From contig NZ_JANLNM010000001.1 of the NCBI RefSeq assembly GCF_024701975.1, forward strand, positions 2,108,001 to 2,172,000: a stretch of 64,000 nucleotides of DNA, in the 5' to 3' direction. The notes beneath the pieces were generated by a model that was not told the DNA's origin, did no database searches, and saw only the letters and a program-made list of their open reading frames with translations. Origin of the DNA: Variovorax sp. ZS18.2.2. Lineage in GTDB: Bacteria; Pseudomonadota; Gammaproteobacteria; Burkholderiales; Burkholderiaceae_C. Numbering within the stretch: position 1 is the first letter of the stretch; every line of letters starts with the position of its first letter. This document shows, in pieces, positions 29,789 through 38,146 of this stretch. Both the position numbers and the translations under genes were made by a program.

Positions 29789-29834
29789 GGTGAATGTTCC
29801 TTGAGGGTTGAGGATGAAAGAAGACAAGCAGGAA

Positions 29835-30590
29835 TCAGGCAAGGTAGTCGTGCTCGACCGTACCCAATGCCAACGTCATGTCCGCGATGTAGTGCACGGC
29901 CGATTCGACCTTCAGCACCGGCAGGTCGGCCACCGGCGCCAACGCATGCGGATGCAGCTCGAGCGAGGCCGGCGCGGTCCATGCGCCGTGCAGCGTGACA
30001 TCGACCATGTGATAGCGCACCAGCTCGCAGATGCGGGCCGTGCCGTCGACGTGCGGAATGATCTTGAGCAGGAAGTTCGGCTGCGCGATGCCCGCAAGAA
30101 TCGGCGCATGGTCGAGCGCGCGGTGCTTGAAGCCCATTGTCGCCTTGGCCACGCGCACCTTGCCGTAGTCGAGCGTGCCGACGATCACATCGGTCTCGTA
30201 GTCGAGCGAGGGCGAGGCGAGCTTCTTCGGAAAGCCCCAGAGTTCGCGGCCGCCGGCAATCGGCGGATGGTCGTTGAGGTACATCGCGTGCACATACGCG
30301 CCCTGCTCCACGCCCTTGGCGGTGCGCAGTTGCACCGGAATGACCTGGCCCGATTCGGTGTAGTCGCCGAAGCCGGTGGAGTCGGGCATGCGGATGAATT
30401 CGTACTTCACCAGCGGCTCGAGCACTTCGAGCGGCTCGGGCACCACGGCGCGCAACGCGTCCATGTCGGTGCGGTAGGTGACGATGAGAAATTCGCGGCG
30501 CACGAACCGGTACGGTCCGGGCGGAAAGGCGGGGCTGGTGAGCGGCATGGCGAAAGCCTGTCGCCGTACATCTTCAATGTTCACGAACAT
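29835..30590 (-). CDS. adc: acetoacetate decarboxylase
   Basis: A 251-aa protein with the Adc signature [12 protein letters not shown], where one of the paired Lys forms the Schiff base with acetoacetate and the other lowers its pKa. [24 protein letters not shown] and [13 protein letters not shown] also match the family. It converts acetoacetate to acetone and CO2. It sits between patatin and bdhA on the same strand and probably works with them in lipid or PHB catabolism (inference). The initiator ATG at 30590 has GAGGAAAT upstream at good distance. Confidence 0.92.
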   Translation of the reverse strand: MFVNIEDVRRQAFAMPLTSPAFPPGPYRFVRREFLIVTYRTDMDALRAVVPEPLEVLEPLVKYEFIRMPDSTGFGDYTESGQVIPVQLRTAKGVEQGAYVHAMYLNDHPPIAGGRELWGFPKKLASPSLDYETDVIVGTLDYGKVRVAKATMGFKHRALDHAPILAGIAQPNFLLKIIPHVDGTARICELVRYHMVDVTLHGAWTAPASLELHPHALAPVADLPVLKVESAVHYIADMTLALGTVEHDYLA

Positions 30591-30660
30591 TTCCTCCTGT
30601 TGAAGTGACCGGCCCAGTCTGGCGGTGGTTTCTTAGTCGAAGCTGATTCGTTCGCCCCGT

Positions 30661-31872
30661 TCAGCGCGACAAGCCCGGGCGCTTGACCCGGCCCGCACCG
30701 TGCTCGCCGAGGTCGAAGGTCGTCACGCCATTGACGGTGGCGTCGGCGCGCAGGGTTTCGGGATGCGCCAGCGTCGCGCGCATGTCGCGCGCGCCCGACT
30801 CCCAGTGCTCCTCGACCGCGGCGCGCGAGAACTCATAGTCCTTCGATTCGAGCTCGTAGGGCTTGTCGCGGTAGATGAGGTGAAAGATGTCGATGGGCTC
30901 GTGCGTGAGCTGCGACTGCACAGCGAGCACGCTCGGGTCCTTGCGCAGGTTGGCCGGCAGCTTGGTGATCAGGTCGGCAATGGCCTGCTGCAGGTTCATG
31001 TTCGCGGCCATCGCGTCGGTGTTCATGCGGGTGCGGCTCGAATAGGTGATGTCCTTCTGCCGCTCCATCACACCCGCCATGTTGCGCGGCATTTCGCCGC
31101 GTGCATTGAACAGGTCGACCTGCAGCACCACCAGGGGTTCGTTGCGCGGATGGAGGTCGAGCACGTACTGCAGCGGCGTGTTCGAGACGATGCCGCCGTC
31201 CCAGTAGTCGTCGCCGTCGATGTGCACCGGCGCAAAGCCCGGCGGCAAAGCGCCGCTGGCCATGATGTGTTCGGGGCCGATGCGCTGGCGTGTGTTGTCG
31301 AAGTACACCGAGTTGCCGGTGCGCACATTGACCGCGCCCACGCTGAAACGGGCCTCGCAGGCGTTGATGCGGTCGAAGTCGATGAGGCGCTCGAGCGTGG
31401 CCTTGAGCGGCGAGGTGTCGTAGTAGCTCAGGAGCGGCGCCGCGCCGCCCATCAGGAGAGCCGGCGAATAGCGCGGCTCGAAGAATCCCGGAATGCCGAC
31501 CAGCGATGCCATCGCCGCGCTGTACTGGTTCTGCGTGGCCCGGTCGCCGAACCACGACGGCAGACGCTGCGAAGGCCCCGAGGACACGAGGTGCCAGAAC
31601 TCGCGCAGCTTGTCGACCCGGTGCTCGGGCGCATTGCCCGCGATCAGCGCCGCATTGATGGCGCCGATCGATACGCCGGCGATCCAGTGCGGCTGCAGCT
31701 CGGTCTCGCTGAGCGCGGCATACACGCCCGCCTGGTAGGCGCCGAGTGCGCCGCCGCCCTGCAGCACCAGGGCCTTGCGGGCCTGGCGCATGTCTTCGCG
31801 GCGTGACGCGAAAGGATTGAGGGGTTGTTGGGAGGCTGCCGCACGGGGTTTCTTCTTGGGGGTCGTCGTCAT
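30661..31872 (-). CDS. patatin-like phospholipase with DUF3734 domain
   Basis: A 403-aa cytosolic patatin. The oxyanion hole GGGALGAYQAGV is followed by the nucleophile motif GVSIGAIN and by the Asp of the catalytic dyad in DGGIVSNTPLQYVLD. The C-terminal part (TRMNTDAMAANMNLQQAI, IYRDKPYELESKDYEFSR) is the DUF3734 extension. The family hydrolyses acyl esters of lipids or PHB-related esters. Next gene downstream, 70 bases away, is adc. The ATG at 31872 starts MTTTPKKKPRAAAS, a basic unstructured N-terminus; an in-frame upstream start is possible. Confidence 0.9.
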   Translation of the reverse strand: MTTTPKKKPRAAASQQPLNPFASRREDMRQARKALVLQGGGALGAYQAGVYAALSETELQPHWIAGVSIGAINAALIAGNAPEHRVDKLREFWHLVSSGPSQRLPSWFGDRATQNQYSAAMASLVGIPGFFEPRYSPALLMGGAAPLLSYYDTSPLKATLERLIDFDRINACEARFSVGAVNVRTGNSVYFDNTRQRIGPEHIMASGALPPGFAPVHIDGDDYWDGGIVSNTPLQYVLDLHPRNEPLVVLQVDLFNARGEMPRNMAGVMERQKDITYSSRTRMNTDAMAANMNLQQAIADLITKLPANLRKDPSVLAVQSQLTHEPIDIFHLIYRDKPYELESKDYEFSRAAVEEHWESGARDMRATLAHPETLRADATVNGVTTFDLGEHGAGRVKRPGLSR

Positions 31873-31947
31873 GCATTCATTTGACACCAGCCCCGCGACA
31901 GCAACCTGACCGGGGGTTCAAGCCCTTGAGCCGCCCCCGGAAGAAGA

Positions 31948-32397
31948 TCACATCTTCGGCAGCATCTGCCCGCGGATCTCGCCGCCCGGGTTGGCCGCGG
32001 TGTGGATGTTCGCGTACCACTTGCCCGCGACCAGATCGGCTGCCTGGGCCGGCGTGAGCGTGGCCTGGCCTTCGATCGGGCTGGCCGCGTTGGCGAACGG
32101 CAGCACCACGCCGGCATTCGCGCCGGCCGCGGCAGGACCGTGAAAATGCGCCGCGGTGGCCGGGCCACTCAGGCCGGTGTAGGTGATCTTGTACTTGAGG
32201 ACGTTGGTGTCCCGGTTGAGCCAGCCTTCGGCCATGCCACTGCCGCGCGTCATGTTGGGCGGGACTTGGCTGGCCGCGTTCATCGCGCCGCTGAAGCTGG
32301 CGGTGTTCGACTTGGACATCATCCCGCAGCCGACCAGGGCAGCACTGGCCACACCGGTGATGAGGGCTGCGCGCAAAAGGGTGCCGTATTTGGTCAT
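31948..32397 (-). CDS. CHRD domain lipoprotein
   Basis: The 149-aa product has a lipoprotein signal peptide with lipobox LVGC (ASAALVGCGMM) and then a single CHRD domain: SFSGAMNAASQVPP, LKYKITYTGLSGPATAAHFHGPA, and a C-terminal WYANIHTAANPGGEIRGQM. CHRD domains are all-beta modules first found in chordin. In bacteria they are exported proteins of unknown role. After processing it would be anchored in the inner or outer membrane. The start at 32397 begins the signal peptide. It is divergent from the DUF924 gene. Confidence 0.9.
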   Translation of the reverse strand: MTKYGTLLRAALITGVASAALVGCGMMSKSNTASFSGAMNAASQVPPNMTRGSGMAEGWLNRDTNVLKYKITYTGLSGPATAAHFHGPAAAGANAGVVLPFANAASPIEGQATLTPAQAADLVAGKWYANIHTAANPGGEIRGQMLPKM

Positions 32398-32513
32398 GAG
32401 CTTTATCTCCTGGGTTATGAAAGCCTCCCCAGCATAGGCAGCGCCCGCGCGCCGCCGTGTCGGCCACCGCCCCGTCTTTGCGGGCCCGCCACAGAGTGAA
32501 AGAGAATGCAACG

Positions 32514-33065
32514 ATGACCTTCCAAGCACTCCCTACCGCCCGCGAAGTGGTCGATTTCTGGCGCGAAGCCGGTCCCGCTCGCTGGTTCGCCAAGAGCGAT
32601 GCATTCGACGCCGAATTCCTCTCTCGCTTCTCGGATGCGCACCAGGCCGCCGCCCGCGGCGAACTCGATCACTGGACCGACGATGCCGAGGGCTCGCTGG
32701 CCCTTCTGGTGCTGCTCGACCAACTGCCGCGCAACGCCTGGCGCAACAACCCGCACATGCTCGCCACCGACTCACTCGCGCTGACCGTGGCGAAGAAGGC
32801 GATCGACGCGGGCTTCGACCAGCAGTTCGAAACCGCACTGCGCGCGTTCTTCTACCTGCCCTTCATGCACTCCGAAGTGCTCGCCGAGCAGGAGCGCTCG
32901 GTCGAACTCAATGCAGCGCTCGACGCCAACACGCAGCGCTTCGCCGTGCTGCACCGGGACATCGTCGCGCGCTTCGGCCGTTTTCCGCATCGCAACCGGA
33001 TGCTGGGGCGCAGCAGCACGGCGGAAGAGCAGAAGTTTCTCGACGAAGGCGGCTTCGCCGGTTGA
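32514..33065 (+). CDS. DUF924 family protein
   Basis: A 183-aa all-helical protein with DUF924 features: VVDFWREAGPARWFAKSDAFDAEF, quoted in part (VVDFWREAGPARWF), the central LLVLLDQLPRNAWRNN, FFYLPFMHSEVLAEQERSV and the ending FGRFPHRNRMLGRSSTAEE. The fold is TPR-like. The family's biochemical role is unknown. The ATG at 32514 is chosen; an upstream extension would be antisense to the CHRD gene's leader. It is convergent with the YihY gene nine bases away. Confidence 0.9.
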   Translation: MTFQALPTAREVVDFWREAGPARWFAKSDAFDAEFLSRFSDAHQAAARGELDHWTDDAEGSLALLVLLDQLPRNAWRNNPHMLATDSLALTVAKKAIDAGFDQQFETALRAFFYLPFMHSEVLAEQERSVELNAALDANTQRFAVLHRDIVARFGRFPHRNRMLGRSSTAEEQKFLDEGGFAG

Positions 33066-33074
33066 CGCTCGCCC

Positions 33075-33998
33075 TTAGGCGTCGTTGTGCGCCAAGGGCA
33101 CGTCGCGCGTCGGCGACGGGTTCGCATCGGGCAGGTCCGCCTTGTCCTTCATCGAACCGTAGGTGCGCGCATAGACCCAGGTGAACTCGGCGCCCAGCAG
33201 GAAGATCTGCGCCGAGTAGTACACCCACACCAGCACCACCACCAGCGAGCCCGCGGCGCCGTAGCCCGAGGCCACGCTGCTCTTGCCGATGTACAGGCCG
33301 ATCAGGTGCTTGCCCACCGTGAAGAGCAGCGCGGTGACCGCCGCACCCACCCACACGTCGCGCCACTGCACTTTGGCGCGCGGCATGATCTTGTAGATCA
33401 TCGCGAAGATCACCGTCACCATCACGAAGCTGAAGACGAAGTTCACCACCTGCGCCAGGCTCTCCCACGCGCCGAACATCGGCGACCACCACTTGCCGAG
33501 CGCCGCCAGCGCCGCACTGGCCACCAGCGACACCATGAGCAAAAAGCCGATGCCCATGATCATGCTGAACGACAGCAGCCGCACGCGCAGCATGTTGAAG
33601 AGTCCCTTGTTCTTGGTGCGGGCCGGTGCGCGCCAGATGCGGTCGAGCGCGTCCTGCAATTCGCCGAAGACCGTGGTCGCGCCGACCACCAGGAGGCCGA
33701 TGCCGATCACCGTGGCCACGATGCCTTCGGCCGGCTTGTTGACCGCCTGCAGCATGCCCTGCACCGCCGCCGCGCCCTGCTCGCCCATGAGGCCCGAGAG
33801 CTGCGCGAAGATCTCGCCGCGCGCAGCCTCCTGGCCGAAGACCAGGCCCGCCACCGCGATCACGATCAGCAGCAGCGGGGCGATGGAAAACACCGTGTAG
33901 TAGGCGAGCGCCGCGCCCATGCTGGGTGCGTAGTCGTTCGACCACGAGGCGAAGGCCCGTTTGCAGAGATCGAGGAGCGCGCGGATTTGCATGAGCAT
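33075..33998 (-). CDS. YihY/virulence factor BrkB family membrane protein
   Basis: A 307-aa inner-membrane protein. The N-terminus has the family signature APSMGAALAYYTVFSIAPLLLIVIAVAGLVFG, seen as a long amphipathic and membrane stretch. Six further hydrophobic segments follow, including VASGYGAAGSLVVVLVWVYYSAQIFLLGAEFTWVYA, the YihY end motif. It was once called ribonuclease BN by mistake; the function is probably transport or envelope-related. The C-terminus is polar. It is divergent from the chromate transporter pair. Confidence 0.92.
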   Translation of the reverse strand: MLMQIRALLDLCKRAFASWSNDYAPSMGAALAYYTVFSIAPLLLIVIAVAGLVFGQEAARGEIFAQLSGLMGEQGAAAVQGMLQAVNKPAEGIVATVIGIGLLVVGATTVFGELQDALDRIWRAPARTKNKGLFNMLRVRLLSFSMIMGIGFLLMVSLVASAALAALGKWWSPMFGAWESLAQVVNFVFSFVMVTVIFAMIYKIMPRAKVQWRDVWVGAAVTALLFTVGKHLIGLYIGKSSVASGYGAAGSLVVVLVWVYYSAQIFLLGAEFTWVYARTYGSMKDKADLPDANPSPTRDVPLAHNDA

Positions 33999-34081
33999 GG
34001 AGTGTCCCTGTTGAATCGGCCGGGGTCATGTCGGCGCGATGCCCGGCAGTTTGCAGGCCTGCCTACGATAATCGCATCCAC

Positions 34082-34672
34082 ATGCAACCGCCCCTTCCCG
34101 ATGCGGCAACGCCGCAGGCTCCGCCCCAGCCCAAGTCGCCACGCGACCTTTTTGTTTCATTCACCTGGCTCGCGCTGCAGGGCTTCGGCGGCGTCCTCGC
34201 CATCGTCCAGCGCGAGATGGTCGAGAAGAAGAAGTGGCTCACGCCCGAGCAGTTCCTCGAAGACTGGGCGGTGGCCCAGGTGATGCCCGGGCCCAACGTG
34301 ATCAATCTCGCCCTGATGATCGGCGACCGCTACTTCGGCCTGCGCGGCGCCATTGCGGCGGTGGCGGGCATGCTGACCATTCCGCTGGTCGTGATCCTCG
34401 CGCTGGCCGTGCTCTACGCGCACTACGCCGGCAACCCGCAGGTGGCGGCGGCACTGCGGGGCATGGGGGCGGTGTCGGGCGGGCTGATCGCCGCCACGGG
34501 CATCAAGCTGATTCCGCAACTGCGCAAGCACCCGCTGGGCTTTCCGATTTGCCTCGCGTTCATGGCGCTGGTGTTCGCGGCCATCGCGGTGTTCAAGGTG
34601 CCGCTCGGCTGGGTGCTGCTGGTGCTCGGCGGCGTGGCCTGCGTCTGGACCTGGAAGAGGATCGCCCCATGA
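34082..34672 (+). CDS. chrA: chromate transporter, first half (short-chain CHR)
   Basis: The 196-aa protein is one CHR domain: FTWLALQGFGGVLAIVQREMVEKKKWLTPEQFLEDWAVAQVMPGPNVINLALMIG, of which GFGG, EMV and MPGPN are the characteristic pieces. About six membrane segments follow. Short CHR proteins work as heterodimers encoded by paired genes, and the second half lies just downstream. Exports chromate, or other oxyanions, across the inner membrane. An ATG at 34669 overlaps this gene's stop by four bases, coupling a 21-codon frame and then the second half. Confidence 0.9.
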   Translation: MQPPLPDAATPQAPPQPKSPRDLFVSFTWLALQGFGGVLAIVQREMVEKKKWLTPEQFLEDWAVAQVMPGPNVINLALMIGDRYFGLRGAIAAVAGMLTIPLVVILALAVLYAHYAGNPQVAAALRGMGAVSGGLIAATGIKLIPQLRKHPLGFPICLAFMALVFAAIAVFKVPLGWVLLVLGGVACVWTWKRIAP

Positions 34673-34734
34673 GCGCGCGCCGGGCCGCCCCAAGCAAGCG
34701 CGCACCGCAGCCGAAGGCGGAGGTTTTCGAATGA
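34669..34734 (+). CDS. 21-codon ORF bridging the two chromate transporter genes
   Basis: ATG at 34669 overlaps the first transporter's TGA (ATGA), and its own TGA overlaps the ATG of the second (again ATGA). It encodes MSARRAAPSKRAPQPKAEVFE, a basic, Pro/Ala-rich peptide with no recognisable domain. GGAGG near its 3' end is the ribosome binding site of the next gene. It may only relay ribosomes between the two halves. Confidence 0.4.
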   Translation: MSARRAAPSKRAPQPKAEVFE

Positions 34735-35330
34735 CCATCGCGATGCAATGGCACGACTGGCTGGCCCTCTTCGGCCAGTACCTGCTGCTCTCGCTGCTGT
34801 CGATCAGCGGCGCCATCACCACGGTGCCCGACATGCACCGCTACCTCGTCACCCAGCATGGCTGGCTCACCGATGCGCAGTTCAGCTCGTCGGTCGCCAT
34901 CGCCCAGGCGGCGCCCGGGCCCAACGTGCTGTTCGTCGCGCTGATGGGCTGGAACGTCGGGCTCAACGCGGGCGGCGGCATCGGCGCCGGGCCGACGGCG
35001 TGGCTGCTCGGTCTCTTCGGCCTGATGGTGACCATGGTCGGCATCATGGTGCCGAGCACCACCCTCACCTATGTCGCCACCCGCTGGGGCCACCGCAACC
35101 GCACCCGCCGCGAGGTGCGCGCCTTCAAGCAGGGCATGGCGCCGGTGGTGGTGGGCCTCTTGATCGCCACCGGCTGGGTGCTGGCCACGGGTAACCATGC
35201 CGGCAACGCGCCTGCCTGGCACCTGTGGCTGCTGACCGGCGTGGCCGCGCTTATCGTCTGGCGCACGCGCATCCACCTGCTCTGGCTGCTGGGCGCCGGC
35301 GCACTGCTCGGCGCCGTGGGCTTCGTCTGA
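34731..35330 (+). CDS. chrA: chromate transporter, second half (short-chain CHR)
   Basis: A 199-aa CHR-domain protein: FGQYLLLSLLSISGAITTVPDMHRYLV, AQAAPGPNVLFVALMGWNVG (the APGPN signature) and late membrane segments including LWLLGAGALLGAVGFV. It carries the complementary half-motifs to the upstream protein and probably has the opposite membrane topology, giving a dual-topology heterodimer. GGAGG lies six bases upstream of the ATG. The two genes together equal one long-chain ChrA. No chrB regulator is adjacent, so chromate as the natural substrate is not certain. Confidence 0.88.
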   Translation: MTIAMQWHDWLALFGQYLLLSLLSISGAITTVPDMHRYLVTQHGWLTDAQFSSSVAIAQAAPGPNVLFVALMGWNVGLNAGGGIGAGPTAWLLGLFGLMVTMVGIMVPSTTLTYVATRWGHRNRTRREVRAFKQGMAPVVVGLLIATGWVLATGNHAGNAPAWHLWLLTGVAALIVWRTRIHLLWLLGAGALLGAVGFV

Positions 35331-35368
35331 TTCCTTCCTTCCCTTTGTCTTCTTCAGGAAACTTCTTC

Positions 35369-36334
35369 ATGTCGCAACTTCGTCCGCTCGGCCGCTCCGG
35401 CCTCCTGGTTTCGCCGCTCGCCTTCGGCGGCAACGTGTTCGGCTGGACGGTCGACGAGGCGGCCTCGTTCAAGCTGCTCGATGCCTGGCTGGACGCGGGC
35501 TTCAACTTCGTGGACACCGCCGACGTCTACTCGGCCTGGGTGCCGGGCCACACCGGCGGCGAATCGGAAACCATCATCGGCAAGTGGCTCAAGCAGAGCG
35601 GCAAGCGCAACCGCGTGGTGCTTGCCACCAAGGTCGGCAAGCCGATGGGCGAAGGCAAGATGGGCCTGTCACCCAAGTACATCCGCGAGGCGGTCGAGGC
35701 CTCGCTCAGGCGCCTGCAGACAGACCACATCGATCTTTACCAATCGCACGATGACGACGCCACTACGCCGCTCGAAGAATCGCTCGGCGCCTTCGATGCG
35801 CTCATCAAGGAAGGCAAGGTGCGCGCCATTGGCGCTTCCAACTACACGGCGCCGCGGCTGGCCGAGGCGCTGGACGTGTCGGAGCGCTTGGGGCTGGCGC
35901 GCTACGAGAGCCTGCAGCCGCTCTACAACCTGTACGACCGCGCGGTGTTCGAAGACGAACTGGAGCCGCTGTGCGTGAAGCGCGAAGTGGGCGTGATCAA
36001 CTTCTACGCGCTCGCGGCCGGCTTCCTGACCGGCAAGTACCGCACCGAGGCCGATGCTTCGAAGAGCGCACGCGGCGCCAACACCACCAAGAAGTACCTG
36101 AACCCGCGGGGCCTGCGCATCCTCGATGCGCTCGACAAGGTGGCGCAGCAGTACAACGCCAAACCGGGCCAGGTCGCCATCGCATGGCAGATCGCGCGGC
36201 CGGGCGTGACGGCGCCCATCGCCAGCGCCACCTCGATCGCGCAGCTCGAAGAGCTGGTGGTCGCCACGCAACTGAAGCTGGACGCGGGCACCATCGAGAT
36301 GCTCGACCGCGCGAGCGCAGAGACGGCCGCCTGA
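35369..36334 (+). CDS. aldo/keto reductase
   Basis: The 321-aa protein is a TIM-barrel AKR. The catalytic Asp and Tyr lie in NFVDTADVYSAWVPG; the Lys in VLATKVGKPM; the His region in IDLYQSHDDD. The NADPH-binding end reads PIASATSIAQLEELV. It belongs to the bacterial AKR group related to YajO/Tas-like reductases, which reduce aldehydes and sugar-derived carbonyls with NADPH. GGAAACTTCTTC precedes the ATG. A DUF3237 gene starts 14 bases after its stop, so they are probably co-transcribed. Confidence 0.93.
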   Translation: MSQLRPLGRSGLLVSPLAFGGNVFGWTVDEAASFKLLDAWLDAGFNFVDTADVYSAWVPGHTGGESETIIGKWLKQSGKRNRVVLATKVGKPMGEGKMGLSPKYIREAVEASLRRLQTDHIDLYQSHDDDATTPLEESLGAFDALIKEGKVRAIGASNYTAPRLAEALDVSERLGLARYESLQPLYNLYDRAVFEDELEPLCVKREVGVINFYALAAGFLTGKYRTEADASKSARGANTTKKYLNPRGLRILDALDKVAQQYNAKPGQVAIAWQIARPGVTAPIASATSIAQLEELVVATQLKLDAGTIEMLDRASAETAA

Positions 36335-36348
36335 ACCGTTCTTCAGCG

Positions 36349-36828
36349 ATGAGCAACGTCTTCGATTCGATCGCCGCTCCCACGCTCGAGCACTTCGCCG
36401 ACCTGCGCGTGGAAGTGGGCGTACCGCAAGTGCTGGGCCAGAGTGCGCGCGGGCTGCGGCGCGTCGTGCCCATCACGGGCGGCGAGGCTTCGGGCCACGG
36501 CTGGCGCGCCCGCGTGCTGCCGGGCGGCAGCGACTTTCAGCTGATCGTGAGCGACACGCTCTCCGAACTCGATGCGCGCTATGGCCTGGAGACCGACGCA
36601 GGCGACCTGATCTACGTGCAGAACCACGCGGTGCGTTCGGCCGCGCCGGAGGTGATGGCCAAGCTGCTGCGCGGCGAGCCGGTCGATCCGGCAGACGTCT
36701 ACTTCCGCTGCAACCCGCGCTTCGAGACGGCCTCGCCTGCGCTGCGATGGATCAACGAGCGGATGTTTGTCGGCGCCGGTGTCAGGCACCCGGCCGAGGT
36801 TGTGATGCGCTTCTTCTCGCTCGCCTAG
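36349..36828 (+). CDS. DUF3237 domain protein
   Basis: A 159-aa protein of the DUF3237 family. It starts with PTLEHFADLRVEVGVPQVLGQSARGLRRVVPITGGEASG, visible as the pattern VPITGGEASGHGWRARVLPGGSDFQ, then SDTLSELDARYGLETDAGDLIYVQN, and ends YFRCNPRFETASPALRWINERMFVGAG, typical of the family. These are small beta-barrel proteins without a known reaction. Coupling to the aldo/keto reductase gene suggests a role in the same carbonyl pathway (inference). Its stop overlaps the stop of the GNAT gene on the other strand by four bases. Confidence 0.88.
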   Translation: MSNVFDSIAAPTLEHFADLRVEVGVPQVLGQSARGLRRVVPITGGEASGHGWRARVLPGGSDFQLIVSDTLSELDARYGLETDAGDLIYVQNHAVRSAAPEVMAKLLRGEPVDPADVYFRCNPRFETASPALRWINERMFVGAGVRHPAEVVMRFFSLA

Positions 36829-37346
36829 CCGTCGACCGGGTTCAGCGGCGTTGCCAGGATGCGCTGGTAGAACGCCACGTCGAGCCAGCGGCCGAACTTG
36901 AAGCCAGCCTGCCGCACCGTGCCCGAGTGTTCGAACCCCAGCCGCTCGTGCAGGCCGATGCTGCCCGCATTCGCGGCATCGATGGCGCCGACCATCACAT
37001 GCACGTCCCGCGCGATCGCCTCGGCAATGATCGCCTCCATGAGAGTGCGCCCGAGCCCCGCGCCGCGATGGCCGGCCTCGACGTACACCGAGTGCTCGAC
37101 CGTGTACTTGTAGGCGGGAAAGGCGCGAAAACTTCCGTAGCTCGCAAAGCCGAGCAGCTTGCCGTTCTCGTCTTCCGCGCCGATCACCGGGAAGCCGTTG
37201 GCGCGCTTGGTGGCGAACCACGCGACCATGTTCTCGGGCGTGCGCGGCTTGTAGTCGTACAGCGCGGTAGAGGTGACGATGGCGTCGTTGAGGATCGCGA
37301 GGATGGCGCCAGCGTGGGCTTCCTCGGTGCAGGTGATGAGGCGCAT
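36825..37346 (-). CDS. GNAT N-acetyltransferase (phosphinothricin acetyltransferase-like)
   Basis: A 173-aa GNAT enzyme. The N-terminal AGAILAILNDAIVTSTALYDYKPRTPENM and the acetyl-CoA loop GHRGAGLGRTLMEAIIAEA followed by IGLHERLGFEHSGTVRQAGFKFGRWLDVAFYQ, seen in part as LHERLGFEHSGTVRQAGFKF, match the phosphinothricin/methionine-sulfone acetyltransferase group (Pat/MddA). These acetylate toxic glutamate or methionine analogues. It is divergent from an XRE-cupin regulator 42 bases away, which very likely controls it. The start at 37346 begins MRLITCTEEAH. Confidence 0.9.
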   Translation of the reverse strand: MRLITCTEEAHAGAILAILNDAIVTSTALYDYKPRTPENMVAWFATKRANGFPVIGAEDENGKLLGFASYGSFRAFPAYKYTVEHSVYVEAGHRGAGLGRTLMEAIIAEAIARDVHVMVGAIDAANAGSIGLHERLGFEHSGTVRQAGFKFGRWLDVAFYQRILATPLNPVDG

Positions 37347-37382
37347 GGTGCTTCTCTGTCGTTCAATATAGGAGAATAATAA

Positions 37383-37394
37383 TCTCATATGAGA
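37383..37394. promoter_or_regulatory. 12-bp palindrome covering the regulator's start codon
   Basis: TCTCATATGAGA is a perfect palindrome whose central ATG is the start codon of the XRE-cupin gene. It sits in the 42-base divergent gap with the GNAT gene. A repressor bound here would block both promoters, so autoregulation by the XRE protein is the simplest reading. Confidence 0.5.
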
Positions 37395-37982
37395 AACGAA
37401 TCACCCCCTTCAGGCGAATCCCCCGGCAACATCGACGCCCTCATCGCGACCCGGCTGCTGGCGCTGCGCCAGGCCAAGGGGCTCAGCCTGGCCGAGCTGG
37501 CCGAGCTGTCGGGTGTGAGCAAGGCCATGATTTCGAAGGTGGAGCGGGCACAGAGCAGCCCGACGGCCGTGCTGCTGGGCCGGCTGGCGGCGGGCCTCGG
37601 CGTGTCGCTGGCACAACTGCTCACGGAAGAAAAGGAAGCGCCCCAGCGGCTTCGCACGAAGGCCATGCAGGAGGTCTGGCGCGACCCCGAGGCGGGTTAT
37701 CTGCGCCGCCAGGTGGCCGAGCGCGGCACGACGGGCAGCGGAGTGGAACTGGTCGAGGTCGAGCTGCCGCGTTCGGCGCAGGTCGGCTATCCGCGATGGA
37801 GCGGCAAGCCTTACCGCCAGTGCCTGTGGATGCTCGAAGGCGCGCTGCGGGTGGACTACGGCGACGAGCGCTTCGAGCTGGCGCCCGGGGATTGCCTCGA
37901 TTTCGGCGTGGACCGGCCGCTGGTCTTCAAGGCGCTCGGGCGCACGGCCTGCCGCTACTTGCTGGTGGCCTCTCCGGACTAG
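37389..37982 (+). CDS. XRE-family regulator with C-terminal cupin
   Basis: A 197-aa protein with an N-terminal helix-turn-helix (LRQAKGLSLAELAELSGVSKAMISKVERAQSSPTAVLLGRLAAGLGVSLAQLL; core GVSKAMISKVERAQSSPT) and a C-terminal cupin barrel (YRQCLWMLEGALRVDYGDERFELAPGDCLDF; core LAPGDCLDFGVDRP). This architecture senses a small ligand in the cupin and represses an adjacent gene, here the divergent GNAT gene. GGAG lies about 15 bases upstream and the start is the ATG inside the palindrome. It is the last clearly native gene before the AT-rich island. Confidence 0.92.
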   Translation: MRNESPPSGESPGNIDALIATRLLALRQAKGLSLAELAELSGVSKAMISKVERAQSSPTAVLLGRLAAGLGVSLAQLLTEEKEAPQRLRTKAMQEVWRDPEAGYLRRQVAERGTTGSGVELVEVELPRSAQVGYPRWSGKPYRQCLWMLEGALRVDYGDERFELAPGDCLDFGVDRPLVFKALGRTACRYLLVASPD

Positions 37983-37999
37983 AACCTGCCCTACCTCGG

Positions 38000-38146
38000 A
38001 TGCGCATTACGGTGCTGTTGGCGGTCCTCGTATTCGCCTTCTTCAGCAAGACGGCTGTCAGCGCCGCCGTGGCCAAAGAAGAGCAGAACCTCTGCGGCGC
38101 CTCCAAACTGTGCCTGCAACTCCTTCTCGTGCACCCACCCTTCTAA
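38000..38146 (+). CDS. short exported ORF, 48 aa, possibly truncated at the island edge
   Basis: The frame encodes a good signal peptide (MRITVLLAVLVFAFFSKTAVSA, cleavage likely after AVSA) followed by only about 25 residues, AVAKEEQNLCGASKLCLQLL and a short tail. The two Cys could pair. The coding sequence stops where the base composition changes, so the original 3' end may have been lost to insertion of the island. It could also be a real small secreted peptide. I cannot name it. Confidence 0.45.
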   Translation: MRITVLLAVLVFAFFSKTAVSAAVAKEEQNLCGASKLCLQLLLVHPPF

